Of a stretch of 64,000 nucleotides of DNA, positions 24,149 through 33,451 are shown piece after piece (the first letter of the stretch is position 1; the number at the start of each line of letters is the position of its first letter). The DNA is from Bradyrhizobium sp. RD5-C2 (GTDB lineage Bacteria > Pseudomonadota > Alphaproteobacteria > Rhizobiales > Xanthobacteraceae). The stretch is taken from positions 349,239 to 413,238 of the forward strand of contig NZ_BOVL01000022.1 of assembly GCF_019972155.1 (NCBI RefSeq). The letters are read 5' to 3'. Below the pieces are notes generated by a model. It saw only the letters and a list, made by a program, of their open reading frames with translations, searched no databases and was not told the DNA's origin. Made by a program: the position numbers and the translations under genes.

Positions 24149-25321
24149 TCAGCGCGTCGTCGGCGGAGCGCCGAGATTGCCCGACAGGATCGCCTTGCCG
24201 GCGTCCTCATACTGGGTGTCGCGCGCCTGGATCTGCTGCGCGATCGCGTGCATGTCGCGAAACCGTCGCTCGAACGGATTCTTCGCGAACACCGCCGTTG
24301 CCCCCGACATGTGATAGGCGATGTCGACCACGGCGGCCGACTGGTGGATGGTCCAGGTCGAGGCGATGCGGATCGCGATGCGATGCGCCTCGCTGATCGG
24401 ATCGCCGCGGGCGAGATCGCTCCAGACCTCGTTCGCCGTCGCATACAGATAGGCGCGCGCGGCGCGCAGGCTTGCCTCGGTGCGCCCGATCTGGCCCTGC
24501 ACGGCGTTGTTGTCGCGCATCGCCTTGAGGCCCTGCGGGGTCTTGCCGCGGGCAAGCTCGGTCGCCGCATCCAGCATGGCGCGCGCGACGCCGAGCGAGG
24601 TGGCGGCAAAGCCCATGCTGAACACCATGTTGGTGGAGAGCTTGTAGAGTGGGCCGCCCTCGCGGCACGCGGCGGGATCGTCGCGCAGCGCGGCGAATTT
24701 GTCCGGGATGAAGAGATTGTCGACCGAATAGGAATCGGTGCCGGTGCCCTTCAGGCCGATCACGTCCCAGACGTCGTACATCACAGCCTGCGACACCGGA
24801 AACAGGATGGTGCGGATCTCCGCCGAACCGTCGGCCTTCTTGCGCGGCGAGCCGTCCGCCTCGACGACGCGGACATGGGCGCCGAGCCAGCTCGCCTGTC
24901 GTGAGCCCGAGGCGAAATCCCAGCGCGCATTGGCGCGGTAGCCGCCGGGCTCGGCGCGCACCTCATGGGCGATCGCGCCCCAGGCCAGGATGCCGGGCGC
25001 GGTGTTGAAGATTTCGTTTGCTGCGTCGGGCTCGAGATAGGCCGCGGTCATGGCGCAGACGCTGCACTGGCCGAGGCACCAGGCGGTCGAGGCATCGGCC
25101 TTGGCGATCTCCTCCTGCATCTGCATGAAGGCGTCCAGCGTTGCCTCGGCGCCGCCGAAACGCTTCGGCAGCAGCGCGCGATAGAGCCCGTTCTCGACGA
25201 GGGCCGCGGTGACGGCAGGCGTCAGCCGCCGCGTCCGTTCAATTTCGTCGGCTTCGCTCATGATCAGCGGCGCCAGCGCGCGCGCCCGCTCGACAAGGTC
25301 TACTCCCTGCGGCTTGTTCAT
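24149..25321 (-). CDS. Acyl-CoA dehydrogenase-like flavoprotein (group D monooxygenase type)
   Basis: A cytoplasmic flavoenzyme of 390 residues with the acyl-CoA dehydrogenase fold: an N-terminal helical domain (LVENGLYRALLPKRFGGAEA), a central beta domain (GYRANARWDFASGSRQASWLGAHVRV in part, then WDVIGLKGTGTDSYSV) and a C-terminal four-helix bundle. The phrase GLKGTGTDSYSVDNLFIP and the lack of the usual catalytic Glu region resemble flavin-dependent hydroxylases such as HsaA more than true acyl-CoA dehydrogenases. ATG 25321 is preferred to an earlier in-frame start because GAGGA precedes it. It follows the MFS transporter gene by 137 bp on the same strand, suggesting uptake and oxidation of one compound. 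Confidence 0.85.
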   Translation of the reverse strand: MNKPQGVDLVERARALAPLIMSEADEIERTRRLTPAVTAALVENGLYRALLPKRFGGAEATLDAFMQMQEEIAKADASTAWCLGQCSVCAMTAAYLEPDAANEIFNTAPGILAWGAIAHEVRAEPGGYRANARWDFASGSRQASWLGAHVRVVEADGSPRKKADGSAEIRTILFPVSQAVMYDVWDVIGLKGTGTDSYSVDNLFIPDKFAALRDDPAACREGGPLYKLSTNMVFSMGFAATSLGVARAMLDAATELARGKTPQGLKAMRDNNAVQGQIGRTEASLRAARAYLYATANEVWSDLARGDPISEAHRIAIRIASTWTIHQSAAVVDIAYHMSGATAVFAKNPFERRFRDMHAIAQQIQARDTQYEDAGKAILSGNLGAPPTTR

Positions 25322-25458
25322 GCGTGTCCTCGGCGCCCCTTCTGACGTTGTTGTTGGGCGGGGCAGGCGATGGTGGCCCATCCGGCAAACGAGGGCAAGG
25401 CGGGGCGGCGCCGGCGCAGATCAGCTATCCGCCGCGCGATCGATGCATGCATCCGCGC

Positions 25459-26685
25459 TCAGGCGGCGGCGCGGCCGAGATCGAGCGACGGCTGACGCTT
25501 GGTGGAGAAACTCAGCGCCACCGCGACCGCGGCAAGGCCGATCGCGAAGGAACCGGCGTGCAGCCACGTATAGCCGTGGAACGTGTCGAACACGTAACCG
25601 CCGGCCCACGGCCCGAGCGCCATGCCGAGGCTCGCGAAGGCCGACACCGCGCCGAACACCGTGCCCATGGTGCGCGCGCCGAAGAACTCGCGCACCAGCA
25701 CGGCATAGAGCGGCATCACACCGCCATAGGCGAGGCCGAACACGACAGACAGCGCGTAGAACTCGCCGAGCTGCGCCACCGCAAGATAAGTCGCGATCGA
25801 CAGGGCCTGCACCAGCAGGCCGCCGACCAGAACCGGCTTGGCGCCGAGCCGGTCGGCCAGCACGCCGAGCAGCAGCCGACCGCCGAGCCCGGAGAAGCCG
25901 GCGAGGCTGTAGACCGTGACCGCGGTGAGTGGCGCGATGCCGCATACCATGGCGTAGGACACCATGTGGAAGATCGGGCCGGAATGCGCGGCGCAGCAGG
26001 CGAAATGCGCCAGTGCCAGCGTGATGAATTGCGGCGTGCGCAGCGCCTGCGCCACGGTCCATTCCGCTTGCGGCGCAGTGCCCGCCGTTGGGATCGCGAC
26101 GTTCGTTCCCTGCGGCGCCGGGCGCACCAGGAACGATGCGGGGATCAGCAGCGCCCATGCGGCGATGCCGATCACGAGCATCGCGAAGCGCCAGTCATAG
26201 GCCGTGATCAGCCAGCTCGCGGATGGTGCGACCGTCACCGGTGATACGCCCATGCCGGCCGACACCAGTGCGACGGCGAGGCTGCGATGCTTGTCGATCC
26301 AGGCGCTCGCAAGCGCCATCATCGGTGCATAGAAGCTGCCGGCGGCGATCCCGATCAGCACGCCGAAGCAGAGCTGGAACTGCCATAGGGTCTGCGCCTG
26401 GCTTGCCGTCACGAGGCCAAGCCCGAGCAGCAGGCTGCCCGCCAGCACCACGATGCGGGTGCCGAAGCGGTCGGACAGCGCGCCCCAGGCGAACGCCGCA
26501 AAACCCATGCAGAGGAAATCCAGCGTCGCGGCCGCCGAGACGCCGGCGCGCGACCAGCCCATCGCATCCGAGATCGGCTGCAGGAACACCGCGAGCGACA
26601 GCATGGTGCCGAAGCCGACGCAGGTCATCAGCGCGCCCGCGCCGACGACGACCCAGCCATAGTCGAACCGAGCGGCCTTGCTCAT
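25459..26685 (-). CDS. MFS transporter, monocarboxylate/oxalate-formate antiporter-like
   Basis: An inner-membrane transporter of 408 residues with 12 predicted helices. The MFS loop 2-3 motif is seen as GALSDRFGTRIV and, in the second half, GVLADRLGAKPV. The start FDYGWVVVGAGALMTCVGFGT is typical of the OFA/monocarboxylate-porter subgroup. Substrate is probably a small organic acid, but cannot be fixed. It is the upstream gene of a likely pair with the flavoprotein at 24149-25321. ATG at 26685. Confidence 0.9.
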   Translation of the reverse strand: MSKAARFDYGWVVVGAGALMTCVGFGTMLSLAVFLQPISDAMGWSRAGVSAAATLDFLCMGFAAFAWGALSDRFGTRIVVLAGSLLLGLGLVTASQAQTLWQFQLCFGVLIGIAAGSFYAPMMALASAWIDKHRSLAVALVSAGMGVSPVTVAPSASWLITAYDWRFAMLVIGIAAWALLIPASFLVRPAPQGTNVAIPTAGTAPQAEWTVAQALRTPQFITLALAHFACCAAHSGPIFHMVSYAMVCGIAPLTAVTVYSLAGFSGLGGRLLLGVLADRLGAKPVLVGGLLVQALSIATYLAVAQLGEFYALSVVFGLAYGGVMPLYAVLVREFFGARTMGTVFGAVSAFASLGMALGPWAGGYVFDTFHGYTWLHAGSFAIGLAAVAVALSFSTKRQPSLDLGRAAA

Positions 26686-26834
26686 GCGTTTCCCCGGCGC
26701 TGTTGTTTGTTGTCGTGCGCGCAGGGAGGATGGTGGCCTATCCGAGGTCCGGGGGCAATATGACGGGTAACATGCCTCTCATTCCGGGATCAGCGGATTG
26801 TGCGTTGCATGCGCAGGATGTCGCAGCGACGCGG

Positions 26835-27170
26835 CTAGCCGCAGTTCCAGGCCCGCCCGATCGGCGTCCAGCTCCAGCACGGGCCGTAGCTGCCGCCATT
26901 ATAGCGTCCGCCGCCATGGAAGCCGGGTCGGCCGAAATAGTGCCAATCGCCGCCATAGTAATATTCCGGCGAAAAATCCGGATAGCCGCGGGCGGCGCCG
27001 CGCGGGCCGAGCACCGGAATGGTCTCGTTGGGCGGCTGGCGGTAGCCGGGCAGGAAGCCGTAGCCATGCCAGCGGGTGCTGCCGTGCCGCTTCTTCGAGG
27101 AGGCGGCTGCGCTCAGGTCCGGCTGCAGCAGTGCGAGGATGACGATCGAGAGAGACAGGATGCGTAACAT
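26835..27170 (-). CDS. Small secreted Gly/Tyr-rich protein
   Basis: A 111-residue exported protein: signal peptide (ILSLSIVILALLQPDLSAAA) followed by an aromatic Gly/Tyr/Trp/Pro-rich mature part (YPDFSPEYYYGGDWHYFGRP). Two cysteines near the C-terminus (GPCWSW, WNCG) are probably bonded. The pattern is that of small surface or periplasmic proteins common in Bradyrhizobium; function unknown. It lies 100 bp from the lepA stop, same strand. Confidence 0.7.
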   Translation of the reverse strand: MLRILSLSIVILALLQPDLSAAASSKKRHGSTRWHGYGFLPGYRQPPNETIPVLGPRGAARGYPDFSPEYYYGGDWHYFGRPGFHGGGRYNGGSYGPCWSWTPIGRAWNCG

Positions 27171-27270
27171 GGCCGGAGCTTAGTCGGCACGCCGCGCCGT
27201 GGCGATTCAAATCATGGTGCGTTTTGTTGCTGGGACAAGAATCGGCAACAGGCGCGCCGGCAGCACCGCC

Positions 27271-29082
27271 TCAGCTATCCACCTTGAGCGCGGCGATGAA
27301 GGCTTCCTGCGGGATGTCGACCTTGCCGAACTGCCGCATCTTCTTCTTGCCTTCCTTCTGCTTCTCCAGAAGCTTGCGCTTGCGCGTGATGTCGCCGCCG
27401 TAGCACTTCGCGGTGACGTCCTTGCGCAGCGCGCGCACGGTTTCGCGCGCGATCACCTTGCCGCCGATCGCCGCCTGGATCGGGATCTGGAACATGTGCG
27501 GCGGGATCAGCTCCTTCATCTTCTCGACCATGGCGCGGCCGCGGCCCTCGGCGCGGGTCCGATGCACCAGCATCGACAGCGCGTCGACTGGCTCGGCGTT
27601 GACCAGGATCTGCATCTTGACCAGGTCGGCCGGCTTGTAGTCGGTCAGATGGTAGTCGAACGAGGCATAGCCCTTCGAGACCGACTTCAGGCGATCGTAG
27701 AAATCGAACACCACCTCGTTGAGCGGCAGATCGTATTTCACCATCGCGCGGGAGCCGACGTAAGTGAGCTCCTTCTGCGCGCCGCGGCGGTCCTGGCACA
27801 GCTTCAGCACGCTGCCGAGATATTCGTCCGGCGTCAGGATGGTGGCCTCGATCCACGGCTCCTCGATCTCGGCGATCTTGACCACGTCGGGCATGTCGAC
27901 CGGGTTGTGGATCTCGAGCTCGGTGCCGTCGGTCAGCTTCATCTTGTAGATGACGCTCGGCGCGGTCGCGATCAGATTGAGATCGAACTCGCGCGACAGC
28001 CGCTCCTGGATGATCTCCAGATGCAGCAGCCCGAGGAAGCCGCAGCGGAAGCCGAAGCCGAGCGCGGCGGAGGTTTCCATCTCGAAGGAGAAGCTGGCGT
28101 CGTTCAAGCGCAGCTTGCCCATCGCCGCGCGCAGCGTCTCGAAATCGTCGGCGTCGACCGGGAACAGGCCGCAGAACACGACCGGGATCGCCGGCTTGAA
28201 GCCCGGCAGCATTTCCGTGACCGGCTTCTTGTCGTCGGTGATGGTGTCGCCGACGCGCGTGTCGGCGACTTCCTTGATCGCCGCGGTGATGAAGCCGATC
28301 TCGCCGGGGCCGAGCTCATCGACCTGCTGCATCTTCGGCGTGAAGAAGCCGACGCGCTCGATGTCATAGGCCGCGCCGGTGCCCATCATGCGGATGCGGC
28401 TGCCCTTCTTCATCACGCCGTCGACGACACGGATCAGCACGACCACGCCGAGATAGACGTCGTACCAGCTGTCGACCAGCAGCGCCTTCAAGGTCGCGTC
28501 GCGGTCGCCCTTCGGCGGCGGCAGGCGGGTGACGACGGCTTCCAGCACGTCGGGCACGCCGAGGCCGGTCTTGGCCGAGATCATCACGGCGTCGGAGGCG
28601 TCGATGCCGATCACGTCCTCGATCTGCTGCTTGACCTTCTCGGGCTCGGCCGCGGGCAGGTCGACCTTGTTCAGGACCGGCACGATCTCGTGACCGGCGT
28701 CGAGCGCATGGTAGACGTTGGCGAGCGTCTGCGCCTCGACGCCCTGGCTGGCGTCGACCACGAGCAGGGAACCCTCGCAGGCCGCCAGCGACCGCGAGAC
28801 CTCGTAGGCGAAGTCGACGTGGCCGGGCGTGTCCATCAAATTGAAGATGTAATCCTTGCCGTCCTTGGCGCGGTAGTTCAGCCGGACGGTCTGCGCCTTG
28901 ATGGTGATGCCGCGCTCGCGCTCGATATCCATCGAATCGAGCACCTGCTCCTTGCCCGCCATTTCGCGATCCGTCAGGCCGCCCGTCATCTGGATCAGGC
29001 GGTCGGCAAGGGTCGATTTGCCATGGTCGATATGGGCGACGATGGAGAAGTTGCGGATGTTCGAAATCGGGGCAGTTGTCAT
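27271..29082 (-). CDS. lepA: Elongation factor 4 (LepA), ribosomal back-translocase
   Basis: A translational GTPase that binds stalled or mistranslocated ribosomes; membrane-associated in part. The 603-residue length is typical. GTPase motifs: AHIDHGKSTLADRL (G1), DTPGHVDF (G3) and NKVDLPAAEPE (G4). The EF-G-like domains II, III and V and the LepA-specific C-terminal domain (MVHRTRAEGRGRAMVEKMKE, split, and KVIARETVRALRKDVTAKCYGGDITRKRK) follow. The ATG at 29082 is the family start. Divergent from the peptidase-like gene at 29273. Confidence 0.98.
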   Translation of the reverse strand: MTTAPISNIRNFSIVAHIDHGKSTLADRLIQMTGGLTDREMAGKEQVLDSMDIERERGITIKAQTVRLNYRAKDGKDYIFNLMDTPGHVDFAYEVSRSLAACEGSLLVVDASQGVEAQTLANVYHALDAGHEIVPVLNKVDLPAAEPEKVKQQIEDVIGIDASDAVMISAKTGLGVPDVLEAVVTRLPPPKGDRDATLKALLVDSWYDVYLGVVVLIRVVDGVMKKGSRIRMMGTGAAYDIERVGFFTPKMQQVDELGPGEIGFITAAIKEVADTRVGDTITDDKKPVTEMLPGFKPAIPVVFCGLFPVDADDFETLRAAMGKLRLNDASFSFEMETSAALGFGFRCGFLGLLHLEIIQERLSREFDLNLIATAPSVIYKMKLTDGTELEIHNPVDMPDVVKIAEIEEPWIEATILTPDEYLGSVLKLCQDRRGAQKELTYVGSRAMVKYDLPLNEVVFDFYDRLKSVSKGYASFDYHLTDYKPADLVKMQILVNAEPVDALSMLVHRTRAEGRGRAMVEKMKELIPPHMFQIPIQAAIGGKVIARETVRALRKDVTAKCYGGDITRKRKLLEKQKEGKKKMRQFGKVDIPQEAFIAALKVDS

Positions 29083-29272
29083 GGGGCGCGGGATAGCATC
29101 CGCACCCCCGCACGGGCAACCATATTGCGGTATTTTGCAGGGATGTGACGGCGAATCACGACCGTGTTTCAGTCAGATCTGCCGTGATCGATTTTCGGGC
29201 ATGTTTCTGCTAGGTGTTTCGGCCCAAAACCCTCGCTTCTCCTGGCATGCGCCGAACAGCTGGAATCCGAGG

Positions 29273-30118
29273 ATGAACGCGATCGAAGAGGCCAATGTTG
29301 CGCGGTTCGATCAGGCCGTGAAACGCCGAACGGCTGTGCGCTGGGTGGCGTGCGCCGATGTCTTGCTCGCACTGACGCTCTTGCTCGCACTGATGCCGCC
29401 ACCTGCGCATGCCCAAGACAGACGCGAACTGCTCGACCGCCTGGTGCGCGCCTATCCCGATGCGCTGTCCGCCCACGACGACACCACGATCACCTGGCGC
29501 GACGGCACGGTGATGCCGGTCGACGACGGCGTCTCCGGCAAGCCGTTCGATCAGATGCTGCGCAATGCCTCGATCCTCGACCAGATGCGGCAGCCTTATC
29601 TGTCCGGGCCGGCGGCGCCACCGGCCGCGAATGTCGATCCTGGCCGCTTCCGCAACGAGGCTTTCTTCAAGAAGATGTATGGCGACTGCAACACGGTCGA
29701 GGTCAGGCGGAACCTGGTGACGATCACCTGGCTGCCGCGGTCCTGGGGCAAGCCGGTTCAGGTCACGCGGGTCAACGGCGTCGCCGAGCGCCTGAAGCAG
29801 GTCTCCGCCGAGATCGACGCGCTCGATCCGGCGCTGCGCGCCGCGGCCTTCCCGATCGCGGGTGTGCTATCTTGTCGCGCCGTCGCCGATACCGGGCGGA
29901 TGAGCATGCATGGTTATGCGGCCGCGATCGACCTCAACCTGAAGGTCTCGGATTACTGGCTGTGGGCGGGCAAGGGCAGCGGGACCATCCCCTATAAAAA
30001 CCGGATGCCGCGCGAGATCGTCGACATCTTCGAGCGCCATGGCTTCATCTGGGGCGGCAAGTGGTACCACTACGACACCATGCATTTCGAGTACCGGCCG
30101 GAGCTTCTCGCAAAGTGA
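29273..30118 (+). CDS. M15-type D-Ala-D-Ala carboxypeptidase-like exported protein
   Basis: A 281-residue protein with an N-terminal membrane/signal segment (WVACADVLLALTLLLALMPPPAHA). The C-terminal half carries the metallopeptidase M15 pattern: SMHGYAAAIDLNLK (HxxxxxxD) and WYHYDTMHFEYRPEL (ExxH-like, with the His ligand), so it probably trims peptidoglycan peptides in the periplasm. The middle region is family-specific and unassigned. The frame is open upstream through the lepA leader; ATG 29273 is chosen as it directly precedes the signal segment and lies outside lepA. Confidence 0.82.
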   Translation: MNAIEEANVARFDQAVKRRTAVRWVACADVLLALTLLLALMPPPAHAQDRRELLDRLVRAYPDALSAHDDTTITWRDGTVMPVDDGVSGKPFDQMLRNASILDQMRQPYLSGPAAPPAANVDPGRFRNEAFFKKMYGDCNTVEVRRNLVTITWLPRSWGKPVQVTRVNGVAERLKQVSAEIDALDPALRAAAFPIAGVLSCRAVADTGRMSMHGYAAAIDLNLKVSDYWLWAGKGSGTIPYKNRMPREIVDIFERHGFIWGGKWYHYDTMHFEYRPELLAK

Positions 30119-30232
30119 ACAGGCCGGCTTGAGGCATTCTCACGCCAAGCTGATTACACTGGCCACAAAAACGCGCTAAAGCGCCATGAAATGCTGGTGA
30201 GCAATCACTCATCGCTCCTTCCGCTTCCATTC

Positions 30233-30279
30233 GGCATGATCCTTCCGGGAAACCGCTTTCCACGTTTCCGGGTCATGCC
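30233..30279. repeat. Degraded GGCATGATCC...GGTCATGCC palindrome
   Basis: A diverged copy of the 9127-9171/13552-13596 family, with the words TTCCGGGAAACCGCTTTCCACG inside (one T/C-rich arm altered). It ends 14 bp before the preferred start of the glycosyltransferase gene, so a longer N-terminus starting at 30191 would be translated repeat and is unlikely. Confidence 0.7.
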
Positions 30280-30292
30280 TCAGGCACAGGCC

Positions 30293-31906
30293 ATGTCGAC
30301 CGCCACCGCTCTCCCTGCCGCAAGGCGCACCACCCGCAGACTGACGATCCGGCGGATTGCCGCCTGGATTGCCTCGCGCGCCGTCGATCCCAGGACCAGC
30401 CTGTGGTTCGTGATCGGCTTCGCATTGGTTCACGCGGTGCTGTGGACGATGATCCTGGTCAGGCTCAAGGCTGCGCAGGACGTCCATATGGATGTCGCAG
30501 AGGCCTATGCCTGGGGCCAGCGCTTCCTGCTCGGCTATGGCAAGCATCCGCCGCTGTCGGGCTGGATCGCCGGGGTCTGGTTCAGGATCTTTCCCGTCAC
30601 CAACTGGTCGACCTACGCGCTCGCGATGGCAACCGTCAGCTTCGCGCTTGTGGTGTGCTGGCTGATCGCGCTGCGCGTCGTCGATCGCCGCCGTGCGTTC
30701 TTCATGGTGGTGATGCTCGCGCTCTACCCGATCTTCAATTTCAAGGGCTTCAAATACAACGCCGACCTCGCGCAGCTGGTGCCGTTGCCGCTGCTGGTGC
30801 TGGCCTATCTGAACGCGTTCGAGAAGCGGAGCTTCAAATCGGGGCTCTGGCTCGGCTTTGCCGGCATGCTGGCGCTGATGACCAAGTACTGGGTGGTGAC
30901 GATGATTGGCGCCGTCGGGCTTGCCGCGCTGATCCATCCGCAGCGGATGCAATTCCTGCGCTCGCCGGCGCCATGGGTTGCGATCGGCACGATGATCGTG
31001 ACGATGATCCCGCATCTGGTGTGGCTGGAGGAGGTGAACTTCGTGCCGTTCACCTATGCCGGCGACGTCTACGCGCTGTCGAGCCGCGAGCTCAACGTCC
31101 AGCTCGTGATCGGCTACATCGTGCACAATCTCGGGCTGCTCGCGATTCCGACCGTGCTGGGCCTGGTGGCGTTGCTGCTCGGGTCGGTGCCGTGGCGACC
31201 GTCGGACGTGCTGGCGCGGATCTGGTCGCGCGGACCCAATCCGGCCGTCAATCTTCCGCAGGCGCTCAACGTCTGGATCATCCAGTCGATCGTCGCGATC
31301 GGGCCGCCGCTCGGCGCGCTGGCGTTCACCGTCTACATCAAGACCGATTGGGGCATCCCGCTGTTCTTCCTGGTGCCGCTTGCACTGGTTGCGATCCCCT
31401 CGCTGCGTTTCCCCCGCATGGCGCTGTTCTCGATCACGGCGGTGTGGTTCGTGGCCACGATCGCCACGCTGATCGCCGCGCCCAGCATCGCGACGCAGGA
31501 GATCGCGTCCAACCGTGTCGGCGGTTCGACCTACGCCGCGCGCTCCGAATTGGCGCGCGAGCTGACCCAGACCTGGCAGGACCGATTCCATTCGCGCTGG
31601 GCGGTGGTGGTCGCACGTTCCGACATCGGCGAGCCGATGACGTTCTACAGTCCGGATCATCCGGCCTCGCTGGTGCCGGGTGAAGCGTGGTCGTCGGGGC
31701 TGACGTCGCTCGACGAAGCCAAGCGTCTCGGCTTCATCGGCGTCTGCGACACCACCGATCCGGTGTTCTTGCAGCCATGTGAGGCATGGATGGCGGAGCA
31801 TGCCAAGAATGCCGAGCCGATGGTGATGAACACCATGCGCTTCTTCAACGGCCATCCCGGTCCGTCGACAATGTGGAAGGTCTATCTGGTGCCGCCGGCG
31901 AAGTAG
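30293..31906 (+). CDS. ArnT/Dolichyl-P-mannose-like glycosyltransferase (GT39/GT83 type)
   Basis: An inner-membrane lipid-linked sugar transferase of 537 residues with about 12 hydrophobic helices. The first periplasmic loop carries acidic residues in VHMDVAEAYAWGQRF and GYGKHPPLSGWIAG, the GT-C catalytic-loop pattern also seen in ArnT and PMT proteins. A soluble C-terminal domain of about 120 residues (SELARELTQTWQDRFHSR..., SPDHPASLVPGEAWSSG) is periplasmic. It may modify lipid A, cell-envelope polysaccharide or hopanoids; the acceptor is not evident. ATG 30293 is preferred because the upstream frame reads through a palindromic repeat. Confidence 0.85.
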   Translation: MSTATALPAARRTTRRLTIRRIAAWIASRAVDPRTSLWFVIGFALVHAVLWTMILVRLKAAQDVHMDVAEAYAWGQRFLLGYGKHPPLSGWIAGVWFRIFPVTNWSTYALAMATVSFALVVCWLIALRVVDRRRAFFMVVMLALYPIFNFKGFKYNADLAQLVPLPLLVLAYLNAFEKRSFKSGLWLGFAGMLALMTKYWVVTMIGAVGLAALIHPQRMQFLRSPAPWVAIGTMIVTMIPHLVWLEEVNFVPFTYAGDVYALSSRELNVQLVIGYIVHNLGLLAIPTVLGLVALLLGSVPWRPSDVLARIWSRGPNPAVNLPQALNVWIIQSIVAIGPPLGALAFTVYIKTDWGIPLFFLVPLALVAIPSLRFPRMALFSITAVWFVATIATLIAAPSIATQEIASNRVGGSTYAARSELARELTQTWQDRFHSRWAVVVARSDIGEPMTFYSPDHPASLVPGEAWSSGLTSLDEAKRLGFIGVCDTTDPVFLQPCEAWMAEHAKNAEPMVMNTMRFFNGHPGPSTMWKVYLVPPAK

Positions 31907-31935
31907 CTATTGCCGCGCATCAGTGCCGTGCCGTT

Positions 31936-32041
31936 CCGTCATCCTGAGGTGCGAGCCCTTGCGAGCCTCGAAGGATGCACGGGCACAGTCGGGCCGTCGA
32001 CCCTTCGAGACGCGCGCGATGCGCGCTCCTCAGGGGGACGG
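31936..32041. repeat. 106-bp palindromic repeat CCGTCATCCTGAGG...CCTCAGGGGGACGG (family B, copy 1)
   Basis: Contains the internal words CTCGAAGGATGCACGG and GTCGACCCTTCGAGACGC. Three further copies are at 39643-39745, 52557-52689 and 59780-59884. It lies between the convergent ends of the glycosyltransferase and ptsO genes. Confidence 0.85.
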
Positions 32042-32071
32042 TGATGGCCTGGCGTAGCGGACGAGCGCGCC

Positions 32072-32398
32072 CTACGTGCCTTCTTCGTTGAACTTGCCGG
32101 CGACGAGCTCGGCGATGGCGTCGAGCGCTTGCTGCGCCTCGTCGCCTTTCGCGGAGACAACGACCGTGGTGCCGGGCCCTGCGGCCAGCATCATCAGGCC
32201 CATGATCGAGGTGCCGCCGACGGTCTCGCCGCCGCGCGTCACCCAGATCTCGGCGTTGAAGCGCTCGACCAGCTGGACGAACTTGGCCGATGCCCGCGCA
32301 TGCAGGCCGCGCTTGTTGACGATCAGGAGTTCGCGCGAAATGGCGCCCGCCGGCACGCCCGGGCCGACATGATTTTCGCCCGGGGCCGCGCCGCTCAT
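32072..32398 (-). CDS. ptsO: HPr-family phosphocarrier protein
   Basis: A small phosphotransferase carrier of 108 residues (about 20 N-terminal residues longer than classical HPr). The active-site His33 is in KRGLHARASAKF, and the regulatory serine region GGTSIMGLMML has Ser64 at the position of HPr Ser46, the target of HPr kinase. The product therefore can be phosphorylated at histidine by EI and at serine by HprK. It overlaps EIIA by 4 bp (ATGA), so the two are translationally coupled. In alphaproteobacteria this module regulates rather than transports sugar. Confidence 0.95.
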   Translation of the reverse strand: MSGAAPGENHVGPGVPAGAISRELLIVNKRGLHARASAKFVQLVERFNAEIWVTRGGETVGGTSIMGLMMLAAGPGTTVVVSAKGDEAQQALDAIAELVAGKFNEEGT

Positions 32399-32796
32399 TT
32401 GCCTGCGAGAACGCGGCTGGCGATGGTGACGTATTTGCGGCCGGCTTCCTGCGCCATCGCGATCGCGTCGGGCAGCGAGCGCTCCTCGCGAACCTTGGCG
32501 AGCTTGACCAGCATGGGAAGATTGATGCCCGCGAGCACTTCCACCTTCGGGCGGCTCATGCAGGAGATCGCAAGGTTCGACGGCGTGCCGCCGAACATGT
32601 CGGTGAGGATCGCAACGCCGTCGCCGCTATCGACGCGGTTCACCGCCTCGATGATGTCGCTTCGACAGAGATCGGAATCGTCCTCGGCCCCGATCGTAAT
32701 TGCTTCAATTTGTTTCTGCGGACCCATGACGTGTTCGAGCGCGGCTCGGAACTCGTCGGCAAGGCGCCCATGGGTCACCAGCACTAGACCAATCAT
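32395..32796 (-). CDS. PTS EIIA component, mannose family (regulatory)
   Basis: A 133-residue EIIA(Man)-type domain with the phosphorylated histidine His9 in MIGLVLVTHG and a typical core (ILTDMFGGTPSNLAI). No IIB, IIC or IID partners are present, so it acts as a regulatory phosphoprotein downstream of HPr. The frame is open upstream to 32853, but ATG 32796 is right: the family begins at this methionine and AGGAG stands just before it. It ends within the HPr start codon. The gap to hprK upstream is 214 bp and probably contains a separate promoter. Confidence 0.95.
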   Translation of the reverse strand: MIGLVLVTHGRLADEFRAALEHVMGPQKQIEAITIGAEDDSDLCRSDIIEAVNRVDSGDGVAILTDMFGGTPSNLAISCMSRPKVEVLAGINLPMLVKLAKVREERSLPDAIAMAQEAGRKYVTIASRVLAGK

Positions 32797-33010
32797 CGGA
32801 AACTCCTCGCGGGCGCCCTTTGGTGCACCGCACGAACGCGCCACTTTGACCATCCAGAGGCCCTGCGCAAGAGGGCATCTTGGCTAGTCTCCCGGTTCCT
32901 GGCGGTAGAGAGGGGAGGCTGCGCCGGCAAAATCCGACGCGATAGTGGATGTGATATGGTTACCAATTCCCTTCTCACAATTGGCCGCAAGATTACGGGA
33001 GGATGAACTT

Positions 33011-33451
33011 TCAGGTTGTCGTCAGCGCAGCGACAACCAGCGGCAGGGGTTGGAAGCCGGCCGGCACGGGAATTCGCGGTATTGAAACACCATTAAGGCT
33101 GATCTTGAGCGCCTCGGGCGGCGGCAGCCGCTCGGCGTCGTCGGCGGCGAGGTCGACGATCAAGCCGACCACGGCCTCGCTTGCGAACGGACAATGGCGG
33201 ATTCCGAGGCCTCGGATCTCGATCAGACCGGCCAATTGCTGTGCCGGCCGAACCCACAATTGTTCGCCGGCTGTGTCGAGATGGACACGGTCATCCCCCA
33301 CCAAAATGGCCGGCGGAAGCGCTCCGGTGCGTCCGGCGAGAATCAGATCGAAGGCCAGGCGCGACTTGCCCGCGCCCGACGGGCCGCGGATCAGCACCGC
33401 ACGCTCGCCGACCAGAACGGCGGATGCGTGCACGCTTGAATTGTCGCTCAT
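33011..33451 (-). CDS. hprK: HPr kinase/phosphorylase, short alphaproteobacterial form
   Basis: Phosphorylates HPr on serine (here Ser64 of the neighbouring HPr). The product has 146 residues, about half of the Gram-positive enzyme; only the catalytic domain is present, with Walker A GPSGAGKS at residues 23-30. The C-terminus has EIRGLGIRHCPF, matching the HprK signature region around the catalytic glutamate. The N-terminal domain of Bacillus HprK is absent, as in other alphaproteobacteria. The start ATG overlaps the chvG stop (ATGA), so the kinase is translated with ChvG. Together with EIIA and HPr it links the ChvG/ChvI system to the PTS phosphorelay. Confidence 0.93.
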   Translation of the reverse strand: MSDNSSVHASAVLVGERAVLIRGPSGAGKSRLAFDLILAGRTGALPPAILVGDDRVHLDTAGEQLWVRPAQQLAGLIEIRGLGIRHCPFASEAVVGLIVDLAADDAERLPPPEALKISLNGVSIPRIPVPAGFQPLPLVVAALTTT

